Shown here piece after piece: positions 1-6,807 of a stretch of 11,867 bases of DNA. The notes below the pieces were generated by a model, which was not told the DNA's origin, searched no databases, and worked only from the letters and a program-made list of their open reading frames with translations. Position numbers and translations under genes: made by a program. The stretch is taken from contig JAUVYS010000030.1 in assembly GCA_030602965.1 (NCBI GenBank), forward strand, positions 1-11,867, in the 5' to 3' direction. Source of the DNA: Candidatus Bathyarchaeota archaeon (GTDB lineage Archaea > Thermoproteota > Bathyarchaeia > RBG-16-48-13 > JAGMEO01). Positions within the stretch are counted from its first letter, which is position 1, and every line of letters begins with the position of its first letter.

Positions 1-1
1 C

Positions 2-316
2 GGGGACGGCGCATATGTGGCCATTCGTAGGGCCATGGAAGAGTTTAAAACAGCATTGAAGATTGACCCAAACTTTCAGCTTGCTAGACTCGCTTTAGCA
101 GACTGTTACTTCTGCTGTCCATCCAGCTTCGATCTAAACCCCTTTGACGCAGCGTTATTATATCAGAAGGCAATTAAGACATCCCCTGAATTAGTAGTCG
201 ATGAGGAACAAGCAACATTGGGAGACAATCACCTAGCGCAGGGGCCAAATAATGGAGACAAAGCATCTGTCGCGTATAGAAAAGCCCTTAAAAGGAAACC
301 AGTGGTCTGGAGGTAA
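2..316 (+). CDS. TPR-repeat protein, 3' end only
   Basis: The frame is open from the window edge, so this is the C-terminal part of a longer protein. A GTG at 17 is possible as a start, but it lies inside a TPR helix, and the residues before it (GDGAY) continue the frame. A tetratricopeptide unit is visible (EEFKTALKIDPNF followed by LARLALADCYF). A second, degenerate unit follows (AALLYQKAIKTSPEL), and a third helix pair starts at SVAYRKALKRKP. This spacing resembles TPR regions attached to archaeal and bacterial regulatory or kinase proteins. TPRs mediate protein-protein contacts, and no catalytic domain lies inside the window. The gene ends 69 bases before the convergent tsr3. TPR assignment is fairly sure; the role of the whole protein is unknown. 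Confidence 0.6.
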   Translation, partial: GDGAYVAIRRAMEEFKTALKIDPNFQLARLALADCYFCCPSSFDLNPFDAALLYQKAIKTSPELVVDEEQATLGDNHLAQGPNNGDKASVAYRKALKRKPVVWR

Positions 317-385
317 AACGTCTCATAAACATCAAATGGAGGATAAGGAAACATGATTACTATTAGAGATTTCCTGAAAGAAGGG

Positions 386-910
386 TTAACCTATGAAGCT
401 TTCTTGAATTTTGACGATTTCACTGCTGTCTTTGGCTTTGCGATAGGCGTCTAAAGCTTCACGGTTGGTCTCAATGAAGACACGCCCCCATTTCCATAAT
501 GATAGCACTTTTTTAGCTTGATCCTCATAGCCAATGATGTAAAGTGCAGCTGCAAAAGCTTCAGCTGTACTAAGTTTACCGACTTTACCATAATTCACCG
601 GGTTAGTAGCAATCAAGTACGGAAGACATCTAGGTTTACCTTTCATCTTGAGGGTTAATACCTGGTCTGAACGCGCCCAACTGCAGTCAACAGCTGACAA
701 ACCATGCTTCTCTATCGTAACACGATCTGCTGGTGAGAACGCGACCTCTGAAAAAGGATTCAGATTGACGGCTCTGGCTGGAAGCATTCTCAGCCTAAAA
801 ACGGATTTAACCATCTTGAAACGGGCAAGTTTGTGGGCTGTGCACTTCTTCGGGTCGCATTGTTTCAAGTGATACACATAAAGCTTGATGCTACTTTTCT
901 CCTCAGCCAA
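386..910 (-). CDS. tsr3: 16S rRNA aminocarboxypropyltransferase Tsr3
   Basis: Tsr3 (DUF367) transfers the 3-amino-3-carboxypropyl group of S-adenosylmethionine to a hypermodified nucleotide in helix 31 of small-subunit rRNA, a late ribosome-maturation step in archaea and eukaryotes. The 174 residues carry the family signatures in order: CDPKKCT (18-24) followed by KLARF, AFSP (57-60), VDCSW (74-78), LPYLIATNPVNYGK (96-109), KLSTAEAFAAAL (112-123) and WKWG (139-142), then FIETNREALDAY. Length is normal for an archaeal Tsr3. The start is TTG, supported by a Shine-Dalgarno-like AAGGAAG seven bases upstream; no ATG is available at this position. It begins 31 bases after the nnr stop on the same strand, so the two are probably co-transcribed. 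Identification is firm. Confidence 0.92.
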   Translation of the reverse strand: MAEEKSSIKLYVYHLKQCDPKKCTAHKLARFKMVKSVFRLRMLPARAVNLNPFSEVAFSPADRVTIEKHGLSAVDCSWARSDQVLTLKMKGKPRCLPYLIATNPVNYGKVGKLSTAEAFAAALYIIGYEDQAKKVLSLWKWGRVFIETNREALDAYRKAKDSSEIVKIQESFIG

Positions 911-941
911 AACGTTTCTTCCTTAACTAGAATTTTATTTG

Positions 942-2468
942 TTACATTCTAACCTCTACATGACTCATGGGATCGTCAATAACTTCAGGAATCCAGTCAA
1001 TCAAGTCTGTTGGAACAAGATGGAACCCTCTCTCCTGAGCAGCAAAGTCCCCTGTAGCGCCATTAACAAAAGCACCTGCCACAGAGGACTCGAAAGAAGG
1101 ATTCCCATGAACCATGAAGGCGGCAACAATTCCAGAAAGAACATCACCTGTCCCTCCCACTGTCATCCCCGGGTTTCCGGTGTAGTTGAGTTTAACCCTC
1201 TTTCCATCAGATATTACATCAACATTGCCCTTCAGAAGAATGACGCAGTTTAAAGTTTCAGCTGCTTTTTTGACTTCTTTCACTGTTTCATTAAGCTCTT
1301 TTACAGACATTTTGCCTGTCAAAATTTCAAATTCGCCTGCATGAGGTGTCAAGACAAGCTTGAAATCAACTCTACGTTTAAATTTAGCAAATGCTTTCAA
1401 GGCATCTGCATCTAGAAGCAGGGGTTTTTTAGCTTCCTCTATAATGTCGAATGTTTGCTCCACCGCCTCTAAAGTTTCTTCATGTAAGCCTAAACCAGGC
1501 CCCATGACCACGCCATCACATCTTGTGATCCATTTCTTGATGACTTCGACATTTTCTGGTTTGAAGTGTTTGCCTTCAAGTTTCAGGGTTATCAAATCTG
1601 GCGACATAGAAGAGATTGTATGAGCTGTCTTGGTTGGTGCAGCTACATAGACCAAATCAACGCCTACTCTTAGAGCAGCAAGCGCTGCCAAGGTAGGAGC
1701 GCCAGAGAAGGTTTCACTTCCACCAATTATGAGAAGACGTCCAAAATCTCCTTTGTGCGATTCTAAAGATCTACTTTTGGTGGTTAGAACAACGTCACCA
1801 GGTCCAGCGTGTAACTCTGCTTCTTTTGGAATACCAATATCAGCGACTATTAGTTCTCCAACGTGATCCTTGGCTTTTAGTAGCCCAGGTTTTGGCTTAT
1901 GGAATGTAACAGTTAAATCAGCATTAACAGCGTTGTTGAGAATTTCACCTGTGTCAGGATTAACTCCTGTTGGGAGATCCACTGCGACTTTGAAACCTTT
2001 TGAATCGTTTATTGCCTCTACTGCTTGCAATATGGGATGTCTAAGTGGTCCTGAAACTCCTGTGCCAAGAAGCGCGTCGATAACCACATCCGCGTCCAAC
2101 TTCCGGATCATTGAAGAGTCATAAGCGATGACAGTTTTCACAGAGCTAGACATGTTTTGAATTGCTCTAAAATTCCTTCTTGTATGCTCTGACTTGATAT
2201 CTTCAGGATTACCAAGGAGAACTATGCTTACATCGAAGTCTTTACCTGTTAAATGACGAGCTGCCACAAAGCCATCTCCTCCATTACGTCCAACACCAGC
2301 GTACACAACCACTACGCTACTTGGTTTGAAGCGCGAATAAATCTCGGACGAGACAGCGTGCCCAGCGTTTTCCATCAGTTGAAGTGGAGAGACACCTAAA
2401 TATTCAGTGTTGAGCTCTAGGGCTCGCATTTCCAAACTTGAAATGGTCTTTAAAGCTTGTGGGAACAT
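942..2468 (-). CDS. nnr: Bifunctional NAD(P)H-hydrate repair enzyme Nnr
   Basis: Repairs NADHX and NADPHX, the damaged hydrated forms of the nicotinamide cofactors. The N-terminal YjeF epimerase domain (about 1-215) interconverts R and S hydrates, and the C-terminal ribokinase-like dehydratase domain (about 225-495) uses a nucleotide to dehydrate the S form. Visible motifs include MENAGH (32-37), the nucleotide-binding loop GVGRNGGDGF (58-67), DALLGTGVSG (131-140) and VDLPTGVNPDTG (163-174). The C domain shows HKGDFGRLLIIGG (238-250), MGPGLG (322-327), LLLDADAL (350-357), LTPHAGEFEIL (373-383) and NPGMTVGGTGD (432-442), whose last Asp is the expected catalytic residue. The full bifunctional length of 508 residues is present. 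It starts at ATG 2468 with no clear ribosome-binding site and a TATA-like box about 23 bases upstream, so it may be leaderless. First gene of a probable nnr-tsr3 operon. Confidence 0.95.
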   Translation of the reverse strand: MFPQALKTISSLEMRALELNTEYLGVSPLQLMENAGHAVSSEIYSRFKPSSVVVVYAGVGRNGGDGFVAARHLTGKDFDVSIVLLGNPEDIKSEHTRRNFRAIQNMSSSVKTVIAYDSSMIRKLDADVVIDALLGTGVSGPLRHPILQAVEAINDSKGFKVAVDLPTGVNPDTGEILNNAVNADLTVTFHKPKPGLLKAKDHVGELIVADIGIPKEAELHAGPGDVVLTTKSRSLESHKGDFGRLLIIGGSETFSGAPTLAALAALRVGVDLVYVAAPTKTAHTISSMSPDLITLKLEGKHFKPENVEVIKKWITRCDGVVMGPGLGLHEETLEAVEQTFDIIEEAKKPLLLDADALKAFAKFKRRVDFKLVLTPHAGEFEILTGKMSVKELNETVKEVKKAAETLNCVILLKGNVDVISDGKRVKLNYTGNPGMTVGGTGDVLSGIVAAFMVHGNPSFESSVAGAFVNGATGDFAAQERGFHLVPTDLIDWIPEVIDDPMSHVEVRM

Positions 2469-2487
2469 GAAAAATCACAACTTTAAT

Positions 2488-2495
2488 GATAATAA
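2488..2495 (-). promoter_or_regulatory. TATA-like box of nnr
   Basis: On the minus strand TTATTATC is centred about 23 bases before the nnr ATG, with no Shine-Dalgarno between. This is the arrangement expected for a leaderless archaeal transcript. The box is weak and the call rests on position. Confidence 0.35.
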
Positions 2496-2561
2496 GTTCA
2501 GTGACGTTACGAAAAAACTTTTAGGGTTCTTATGTGCGATTATTTTAACGAGGAAAAAGAG

Positions 2562-2798
2562 ATGACTCTCGCCTTCGTTTTGATAAATGCTGAGATCGGC
2601 GGAGAAACAGAGGTAATAAAAGCCCTGAAGAAAATAGACCATGTGAAAGAAGCATACTTAGTTTACGGAGTCTACGACATCGTCGCTAAAGCCGAAGCTG
2701 AAACAATGGAAAAGCTAAAAGAGATAATAACCTGGAAGATACGTCGCCTTGACAAGGTTCGCTCAACCCTCACCATGATCGTGATGGAAGGCACATAA
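2562..2798 (+). CDS. Stand-alone Lrp/AsnC ligand-binding (RAM) domain protein
   Basis: A 78-residue protein with the fold signature of the Lrp/AsnC effector-binding domain and no DNA-binding helix-turn-helix. It has a beta strand (LAFVLINAEIG), a helix (EVIKALKKIDHVKEAY), then the diagnostic VYGVYDIVAKAEA and a long helix ending in VRSTLTMIVM. In this family the domain forms dimers and octamers that bind amino acids or other small ligands. A separate HTH protein may use it as partner. I place the start at the second in-frame ATG (2562), because GAGG sits eight bases upstream and homologues begin near MTLAFVLI. The first ATG (2532) would add ten residues unlike the family. It is divergent from nnr and 77 bases before tiaS. 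Ligand unknown. Confidence 0.82.
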   Translation: MTLAFVLINAEIGGETEVIKALKKIDHVKEAYLVYGVYDIVAKAEAETMEKLKEIITWKIRRLDKVRSTLTMIVMEGT

Positions 2799-2841
2799 AA
2801 TCAAGCCTTAAATCTCCTGCCAGTAAAGCACTTCAACCGAG

Positions 2842-2848
2842 TTTAAAA
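2842..2848 (+). promoter_or_regulatory. TATA box of tiaS
   Basis: TTTAAAA preceded by the purine-containing ACCGAG, which could serve as a BRE, lies about 31 bases before the tiaS ATG. A transcript would start only a few bases before the Shine-Dalgarno GAGG (2866-2869). It suggests that tiaS can be transcribed separately from the RAM gene in front. Confidence 0.45.
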
Positions 2849-2875
2849 TGTGGGACTAGACAGTTGAGGCCATAA

Positions 2876-4210
2876 ATGAAACGTTTTTTGCACATTGGCA
2901 TCGATGACACGGATTCACCAAGAAAAGGATGCACAACATATATTGCAGCCCTTTTAGTCGAGAAACTCAACCAGATGAACTTGAAGTTCATAGATTATCC
3001 TCATCTGGTGAGGTTGAACCCGAATGTGCCATGGAAGACTAGAGGAAACGGAGCCATCTGCCTAAGAGTTTACGGAGAAGAAGAAACAGTTAGAAGGGTT
3101 CGTGATGTTGCGATTGAGATTGTTGAGAGAGAAGCAGATCTTAAATATTCAGGCACTGACCCAGGCATGGTTCTATATTATGAAGAAACCGTTCCATCCG
3201 AGTTTCAAAGTTTTGCTGAAAGAACAATGCATGACATCGTGAGTAGTGACGATGCTTTAGGCTTAATAAGGAAGTTTAGAGCTGAAGCCTTCGCTTTCAA
3301 GGAAGGCAGAGGAGTAGTAGGAGCATTAGCTGCCATAGGTTCAAGTTTACAGGGAGATCACACGTACGAATTCATCACATACAGAACACCGAAAAACCGT
3401 GGGACACCAAGAAAAGTTGACGCTGACTCAGTTCTCAGGATGAATGAGAAGTTCGATAGTTTGACGTTTAATAATGTAGACTTGGAGAATGGGAGAGTCT
3501 TGATTGCACCTAGAGGTCCTGATCCTGTTTTCTATGGTATAAGGGGCGAAAACCCTAGGGCTGTAAGAGAAGCCGGAGAACTTGTCAAACCATTGGAAGA
3601 GGTGGAACGTTGGGTTATCTTCAAGACTAATCAGGGAACAGACGCCCACTTACGTAAAGTTTTGAAGATCAGCCAGATTCAACCATACAGACCAGTCATC
3701 ATAAAAGGAGAAGTGTCCAGTAAACCTCGAACCATTCCTGGTAGACATGTAATCTTCTCCATCATAGACGAATCAGGAAGCGTGGACTGCGCCGCATATG
3801 AACCAACAAAAAAGTTCCGAAACACAGTGAGAAAGTTGATTCTAGGAGATTTGATAGAAGCTCATGGAGGAGTTAGACCCGCGTCCTCAACTCATCCTTT
3901 GACAATTAATCTTGAAAAGATTAACATCATCCATCTCGTTCCAAAGTTCACCCTGAGAAGTCCTATATGTGAGAAATGTGGGAAAAGCATAAAGTCTATG
4001 GGCAAGGATAAAGGCTACAGATGCAAGAGATGCGGTTTCCGAGATCGTGAAGCTGAGAAGATAGTAATTGAAAGTAAACGCAACATCTCGTTGGGCTTAC
4101 ATGTTCCTCCGCTTAGAGCGCAGAGACATCTAACTAAACCTCTATCAAGGTATGGTAAAGAAAAGACAGGTGTTGCCTTGGAACTTGAAGAGCCTTGGCA
4201 TAAGCCTTGA
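2876..4210 (+). CDS. tiaS: tRNA(Ile2) 2-agmatinylcytidine synthetase TiaS
   Basis: TiaS uses ATP and agmatine to convert C34 of the CAU anticodon of tRNA-Ile2 into agmatidine, so that the tRNA reads AUA as isoleucine. It is archaeal and normally essential. The 444 residues match the family end to end. The N-terminal kinase-like domain has GIDDTDSPRKGCTT (8-21), in which T20 corresponds to the threonine phosphorylated in the Archaeoglobus enzyme. RLNPNVPWKTRGNGA (46-60) follows, then GRGVVGALAAIG (144-155) and a ferredoxin-like region. An OB-fold spans about 270-352 with SVDCAAYEPTKKFRN. The C-terminal zinc ribbon has C365, C368, C383 and C386, and the tail is PPLRAQRHLTKPLSR. The start ATG has GAGG six bases upstream. 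The RAM-domain genes on either side have no evident mechanistic link. Identification is very secure. Confidence 0.97.
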   Translation: MKRFLHIGIDDTDSPRKGCTTYIAALLVEKLNQMNLKFIDYPHLVRLNPNVPWKTRGNGAICLRVYGEEETVRRVRDVAIEIVEREADLKYSGTDPGMVLYYEETVPSEFQSFAERTMHDIVSSDDALGLIRKFRAEAFAFKEGRGVVGALAAIGSSLQGDHTYEFITYRTPKNRGTPRKVDADSVLRMNEKFDSLTFNNVDLENGRVLIAPRGPDPVFYGIRGENPRAVREAGELVKPLEEVERWVIFKTNQGTDAHLRKVLKISQIQPYRPVIIKGEVSSKPRTIPGRHVIFSIIDESGSVDCAAYEPTKKFRNTVRKLILGDLIEAHGGVRPASSTHPLTINLEKINIIHLVPKFTLRSPICEKCGKSIKSMGKDKGYRCKRCGFRDREAEKIVIESKRNISLGLHVPPLRAQRHLTKPLSRYGKEKTGVALELEEPWHKP

Positions 4211-4221
4211 TTAAGGAGAAG

Positions 4222-4227
4222 TTTAAA
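4222..4227 (+). promoter_or_regulatory. TATA box of the second RAM gene
   Basis: TTTAAA preceded by the purine-rich AGGAGAAG (a BRE-like context). Transcription would begin near 4250, leaving a leader of about 18 bases that contains GGAG ten bases before the ATG at 4269. Confidence 0.5.
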
Positions 4228-4268
4228 GTATTAATACTGAACATAATATTTCATGGAGTTAATGGGTC

Positions 4269-4499
4269 ATGATCAAAGCATATATTCTGATTACAACAAG
4301 ACCTGGAACCTCGGAGCAAACCGCTGAAGAACTCAGGAGCACTAAAGGCGTCCTTCAAGCAGAATCGGTTTATGGCAGATTTGATGTCATAGCGAAAGTT
4401 CAAGCAGTCGATCACAAGACTCTCAACGAGATCGTCTACAAGGCAGTTGGAGCCAACCCGAGGGTCATCCATTCAGAGACTTGCATCGTCCTTTTCTAA
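4269..4499 (+). CDS. Stand-alone Lrp/AsnC ligand-binding (RAM) domain protein
   Basis: A 76-residue protein made of one RAM domain. The strand IKAYILITTRPG is followed by a helix (TSEQTAEELRSTKGV), the family hallmark ESVYGRFDVIAKVQA, a second helix (DHKTLNEIVYKAV) and a final strand ending SETCIVLF. No helix-turn-helix is present, so it cannot bind DNA alone. It would act as a small-ligand-binding oligomer or as effector partner of another Lrp protein. It is paralogous in fold to the gene at 2562-2798 but clearly diverged from it. GGAG lies ten bases before ATG. It converges on the PDCD5-like gene with only six bases between stops. The specific ligand cannot be read from the sequence. Confidence 0.85.
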   Translation: MIKAYILITTRPGTSEQTAEELRSTKGVLQAESVYGRFDVIAKVQAVDHKTLNEIVYKAVGANPRVIHSETCIVLF

Positions 4500-4505
4500 A
4501 CAGAT

Positions 4506-4895
4506 CTATTCTTCCTTTAGTTTTTCGGCGATTGTCTTCATCTCACCGCTTTCCAAAATTCGAATCTTCGTTTTCAACCTCACACGTAAGCCAAGTCTTC
4601 TTAGAAGCCAGTAGAGCTGCTCTCCTGTAATAGGACCTTTAAGACTACCAGAATCAACCATGTTTCTCATAAGAACTCCTAAATTCTTCATAACCCCTGG
4701 AAACTGTCTTGAAGCATTATTCCAGATCTCCCAGGCTCTCCCCATGAAGATTTTGTTTAAAGCCGTTTTCACATCCATTTTCTCTTTAGGCCACCCCTTT
4801 TTTTCAGCTTTTTCTGCTTTTTTAAGTAGACTTGCTCTCTGCAGTTCAAGGAGCTTCTTGTGCTTCAAATAGTCAAGTTCACTATCATCAGTCAA
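4506..4895 (-). CDS. Divergent PDCD5-like DNA-binding protein
   Basis: A 129-residue basic protein. The N-terminus (DSELDYLKHKKLLELQR) resembles the first helix of the archaeal PDCD5/TFAR19 family. The C-terminal half also follows the family pattern: a helix like GVMKNLGVLMRNMVDSG, then ITGEQLYWLLRRLG, then a basic strand KTKIRIL, matching the human PDCD5 order of ENYLIQMARYGQL, SEQGLIEILKKV and a basic tail. Family members form a helical bundle and bind double-stranded DNA. The middle (30-65) is unusual, with a lysine-rich helix and a tryptophan-containing MGRAWEIWNN, so this is a diverged member or a sister family. The start is TTG; the nearby ATG at 4909 is in another frame and stops at once. 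A TATA box upstream agrees with this start. Without a profile search the family call is moderate. Confidence 0.6.
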   Translation of the reverse strand: MTDDSELDYLKHKKLLELQRASLLKKAEKAEKKGWPKEKMDVKTALNKIFMGRAWEIWNNASRQFPGVMKNLGVLMRNMVDSGSLKGPITGEQLYWLLRRLGLRVRLKTKIRILESGEMKTIAEKLKEE

Positions 4896-4935
4896 TTTCT
4901 GTACACCATGTTATTGGCAAAAAAAGCACGCATGA

Positions 4936-4942
4936 TTATAAA
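4936..4942 (-). promoter_or_regulatory. TATA box of the PDCD5-like gene
   Basis: The minus strand reads CTATTTTTATAATC. TTTATA is centred about 44 bases before the TTG start, predicting a transcript start near 4912 and a leader of about 17 bases that contains a weak GGTG. Confidence 0.5.
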
Positions 4943-4962
4943 AATAGTTTCTCCACAGAAAG

Positions 4963-4969
4963 TTTAAAT
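4963..4969 (+). promoter_or_regulatory. TATA box before the tRNA-like sequence
   Basis: TTTAAAT preceded by AGAAAG (BRE-like). Its centre is about 26 bases before position 4993, where the tRNA-like acceptor sequence begins. This is the spacing used by archaeal tRNA promoters and supports the view that a tRNA gene started here. Confidence 0.5.
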
Positions 4970-5017
4970 TTTTGGGAACAATTTTAGGTTTCAGCGGGGT
5001 AGGGTAGTCAGATGTAA

Positions 5018-5035
5018 CCCGCACATATGTTCGGG
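5018..5035. repeat. Near-perfect 18-bp palindrome before the integrase
   Basis: CCCGCACATATGTTCGGG is a dyad with one mismatched pair (C/T) around the perfect core ACATATGT. It overlaps the end of the D-stem of the tRNA-like sequence and ends ten bases before the integrase TATA box. An operator for a dimeric regulator, or part of a recombination site, would fit. The sequence alone cannot decide. Confidence 0.5.
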
Positions 5036-5044
5036 ATAACAAGT

Positions 5045-5052
5045 TTTAAATA
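5045..5052 (+). promoter_or_regulatory. TATA box of the integrase gene
   Basis: TTTAAATA is centred about 27 bases before the GTG start, and no Shine-Dalgarno lies between. The integrase is therefore probably translated from a leaderless transcript, which supports the GTG choice. Confidence 0.55.
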
Positions 5053-5075
5053 GGTGTCCCAAGGGTTCTCGTAGT

Positions 5076-6470
5076 GTGATTCGCTTGAGCAGATTCTGGT
5101 TTGAAGATGTTTTACACCTCGATGATGAATGGGATAGCAGTAAATACGATAGCGTGAACAACTGGATTAAGGCCATTAAGAGACGGGGAAACTCTTACGC
5201 TACTAAACGCAGCTACTTCAAATGTTTAGCACGATTTGTCAAATATTCAAAGTTGGATCCAGACGCCCTCATTAAATTAAGGAAAAAGGACGTAGAGGGG
5301 AAGGTTCAAGCATTTTGCGATACGTATGCTGAACGTAGAAAACTACGGTCCGCTCACATCTTTACTGGTTACCTTAGAAGCTTCTTCAAACATAACGGCA
5401 TCAAAGATCTTGATTTGGATGGATATAAGTGGAAGAGGAGTAGGACAGCTGAGCGCGTCCCAACAAAGCAAGAAGCATACAAAATGGCTATAATGGCTTC
5501 AAGTTTAAGAGATAAAGCAATCATTTTATGTGCGGTTCAAAGCGGCCTCAGAAATGCCACATTAAGATCACTGAAATATGGAGACATTAAAGACCAGCTT
5601 GAAGCAAACAAAACACCCATCTCTATACATATAACGCCCAGTTTGAAGGATCGGGTTCCAGGAGCAGCAAAAGAAGACGTAGAATACTACACATTCTTTG
5701 GTCCCCAGTCAAGCGAAGCTTTAAAACTATACCTGGAAGAACGCGCGCGCAAACAAGAAAGCATTGACGATGAAGAACCATTATTCGTCGCAGAAGGTGG
5801 ATACAACAACATCAACCCGAACAGACACATAACTGAAGACACCCTGCAGAGATTAGTGAAGAAAGCAGCCAGAAGAGCAGGCATAAAAGAGTGGAAAAAC
5901 GTCAAATTCCACAGCCTGCGCAAAACCTTCCGAAGCATTTTAGACTCCGGATACACATCAGGAGGACAGATGGCGGAAGATGACAAAGAATTCCTGATGG
6001 GACACACCCTTCCAAGCCACAAAGCACCCTACCACAATGCAAACCTAGAAACCTTAGCTCAAAGATACACGCAAGTAGACTGGCAAGAAAAACCAACCCT
6101 CACCAAAGAAGAAGTTAGAACAGAAGTCATCGCTGCACTCATGGGAAAGATATCAGACATAGAACTCGCACCGATAGCTGAAAAACTCAGCATATCACCA
6201 GAGCAAATACGTACTATGATTAGAAGAATCAGAGAAGAAGGAAGAGAAGAAGAAACAGAAGTCTTAATCAAAAGTGAAAGAAAGCAGCGACAGAAGAAAG
6301 ACAACAATCCAGGAAACCCTATAAAAAACGAGTCAAAACTCGTAACTGAAGAAGAAGTCACCGAATACATAAACAATGGATGGGATCTTATCAAAGAACT
6401 GAATAGCGGAAAAATACTAATAAAAAGAATATCAGACACGAGACAAACTGTGCAAAATAGGTTTCAATAG
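5076..6470 (+). CDS. Archaeal tyrosine recombinase (integrase) with C-terminal extension
   Basis: A site-specific recombinase of the phage-integrase superfamily, 464 residues. The N-terminal part (about 20-125) is a helical SAM-like core-binding domain (TKRSYFKCLARFVKYSKL). The catalytic domain has the expected residues: R159 in QSGLRNATLRSL, K191 in PSLKDR, H279 and R282 in FHSLRKTFRS and H310 in LMGH. The likely nucleophile is Y319 in KAPYHN; Y331 is a less likely alternative. After about 340 there is an extension absent from minimal integrases. Residues 365-385 look like a helix-turn-helix (LAPIAEKLSISPEQIRTMI), followed by a long charged stretch. The DNA for that helix-turn-helix is repeated at 8556-8611. 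GTG start, probably leaderless. A zinc-ribbon gene follows after 22 bases. It probably mobilises the neighbouring module. Confidence 0.92.
   Translation: MIRLSRFWFEDVLHLDDEWDSSKYDSVNNWIKAIKRRGNSYATKRSYFKCLARFVKYSKLDPDALIKLRKKDVEGKVQAFCDTYAERRKLRSAHIFTGYLRSFFKHNGIKDLDLDGYKWKRSRTAERVPTKQEAYKMAIMASSLRDKAIILCAVQSGLRNATLRSLKYGDIKDQLEANKTPISIHITPSLKDRVPGAAKEDVEYYTFFGPQSSEALKLYLEERARKQESIDDEEPLFVAEGGYNNINPNRHITEDTLQRLVKKAARRAGIKEWKNVKFHSLRKTFRSILDSGYTSGGQMAEDDKEFLMGHTLPSHKAPYHNANLETLAQRYTQVDWQEKPTLTKEEVRTEVIAALMGKISDIELAPIAEKLSISPEQIRTMIRRIREEGREEETEVLIKSERKQRQKKDNNPGNPIKNESKLVTEEEVTEYINNGWDLIKELNSGKILIKRISDTRQTVQNRFQ
6175..6230 (+). repeat. 56-bp direct repeat, copy A (inside the integrase gene)
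   Basis: Matches 8556-8611 at 54 of 56 positions by my reading. It encodes AEKLSISPEQIRTMIRRI in the integrase extension. Both differences (6188 C versus A, 6212 T versus C) fall in third codon positions and are silent (Leu and Arg). Confidence 0.9.
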
Positions 6471-6492
6471 AACTATTGTGAGGTGAGTAAAT

Positions 6493-6807
6493 ATGTCTGA
6501 ACAAGACAAGATTAAAGCATTTGCTCCATTCATACCAGCAAAAGGTCGAAAAGGATCTTCTATACGAGCACCTCCTTCGGAACCGTCAAAGCCGAAACCA
6601 GATCTTGGACCTGCGACGCCTAGACGAAGTGTAAAGAAACGTATTTGGTACGAGTGCCCGAGGTGCCATAAGACTGCAGATGTATCATTTGAATGTACCG
6701 AATGTGGACTAGTTGCGAATAAAAGAGTGGAGAAAGTTAAGAGGAGAAAGCGACTTAAAGGAGAGTTTAAAGACCTTAGAAAGAAGGGTGAGCTAATTGA
6801 AGAATAG
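6493..6807 (+). CDS. Small zinc-ribbon protein
   Basis: A 104-residue protein of unknown function. Residues 1-45 are Pro/Lys-rich and probably disordered. A single zinc ribbon follows (CPRCHKTADVSFECTECGLV, two CxxC knuckles ten residues apart), then a strongly basic tail (KRVEKVKRRKRLKGEFKD). Such ribbons bind nucleic acids or proteins, and the positive charge favours nucleic-acid binding. A strong Shine-Dalgarno GAGGTG lies eight bases before ATG. It starts 22 bases after the integrase stop, so co-transcription is likely, and its own stop overlaps a possible TTG start of the next frame. It might be a regulator of the element or a host factor; it cannot be assigned to a named family. Confidence 0.7.
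   Translation: MSEQDKIKAFAPFIPAKGRKGSSIRAPPSEPSKPKPDLGPATPRRSVKKRIWYECPRCHKTADVSFECTECGLVANKRVEKVKRRKRLKGEFKDLRKKGELIEE

Larger units (their letters stand above)
4993..5068 (+). pseudogene. Remnant of an initiator-tRNA-like gene
   Basis: The first 28 bases fold as the 5' part of a tRNA. The acceptor strand AGCGGGG is followed by T8 and A9, and a perfect D-stem GGGT/ACCC encloses a loop with A14, G15, G18 and A21 in place. G19 is replaced by A. An acceptor starting AGCGGG with A at position 1 is the hallmark of archaeal initiator tRNA-Met. Downstream, CGGGATAAC resembles an anticodon arm that has lost the CTC of CGGGCTCATAAC. GTCCCAAGGGTTC resembles the variable loop and 5' half of the T-arm. 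No CCCCGCT 3' acceptor follows and the T-stem cannot close, so no functional tRNA is encoded as it stands. Own TATA box upstream; the integrase gene starts eight bases after its end. Remnant, integrase attachment site or chance are the alternatives; the first two are preferred. Confidence 0.5.

Noticed and set aside
353..454. 33-codon plus-strand frame (MITIRDFLKEG...) with a good GGAGG
   Set aside because: Two thirds overlap the well-supported tsr3 gene in antisense and the rest is too short; probably the relic of a gene start or chance.
4993..5068. Functional complete tRNA gene
   Set aside because: No closing acceptor strand, T-stem or normal anticodon arm can be found within 100 bases, so only a remnant is claimed.
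5687..6439. Minus-strand frames inside the integrase gene
   Set aside because: Shadows of the integrase; Ser/Leu-rich translations with no family features.
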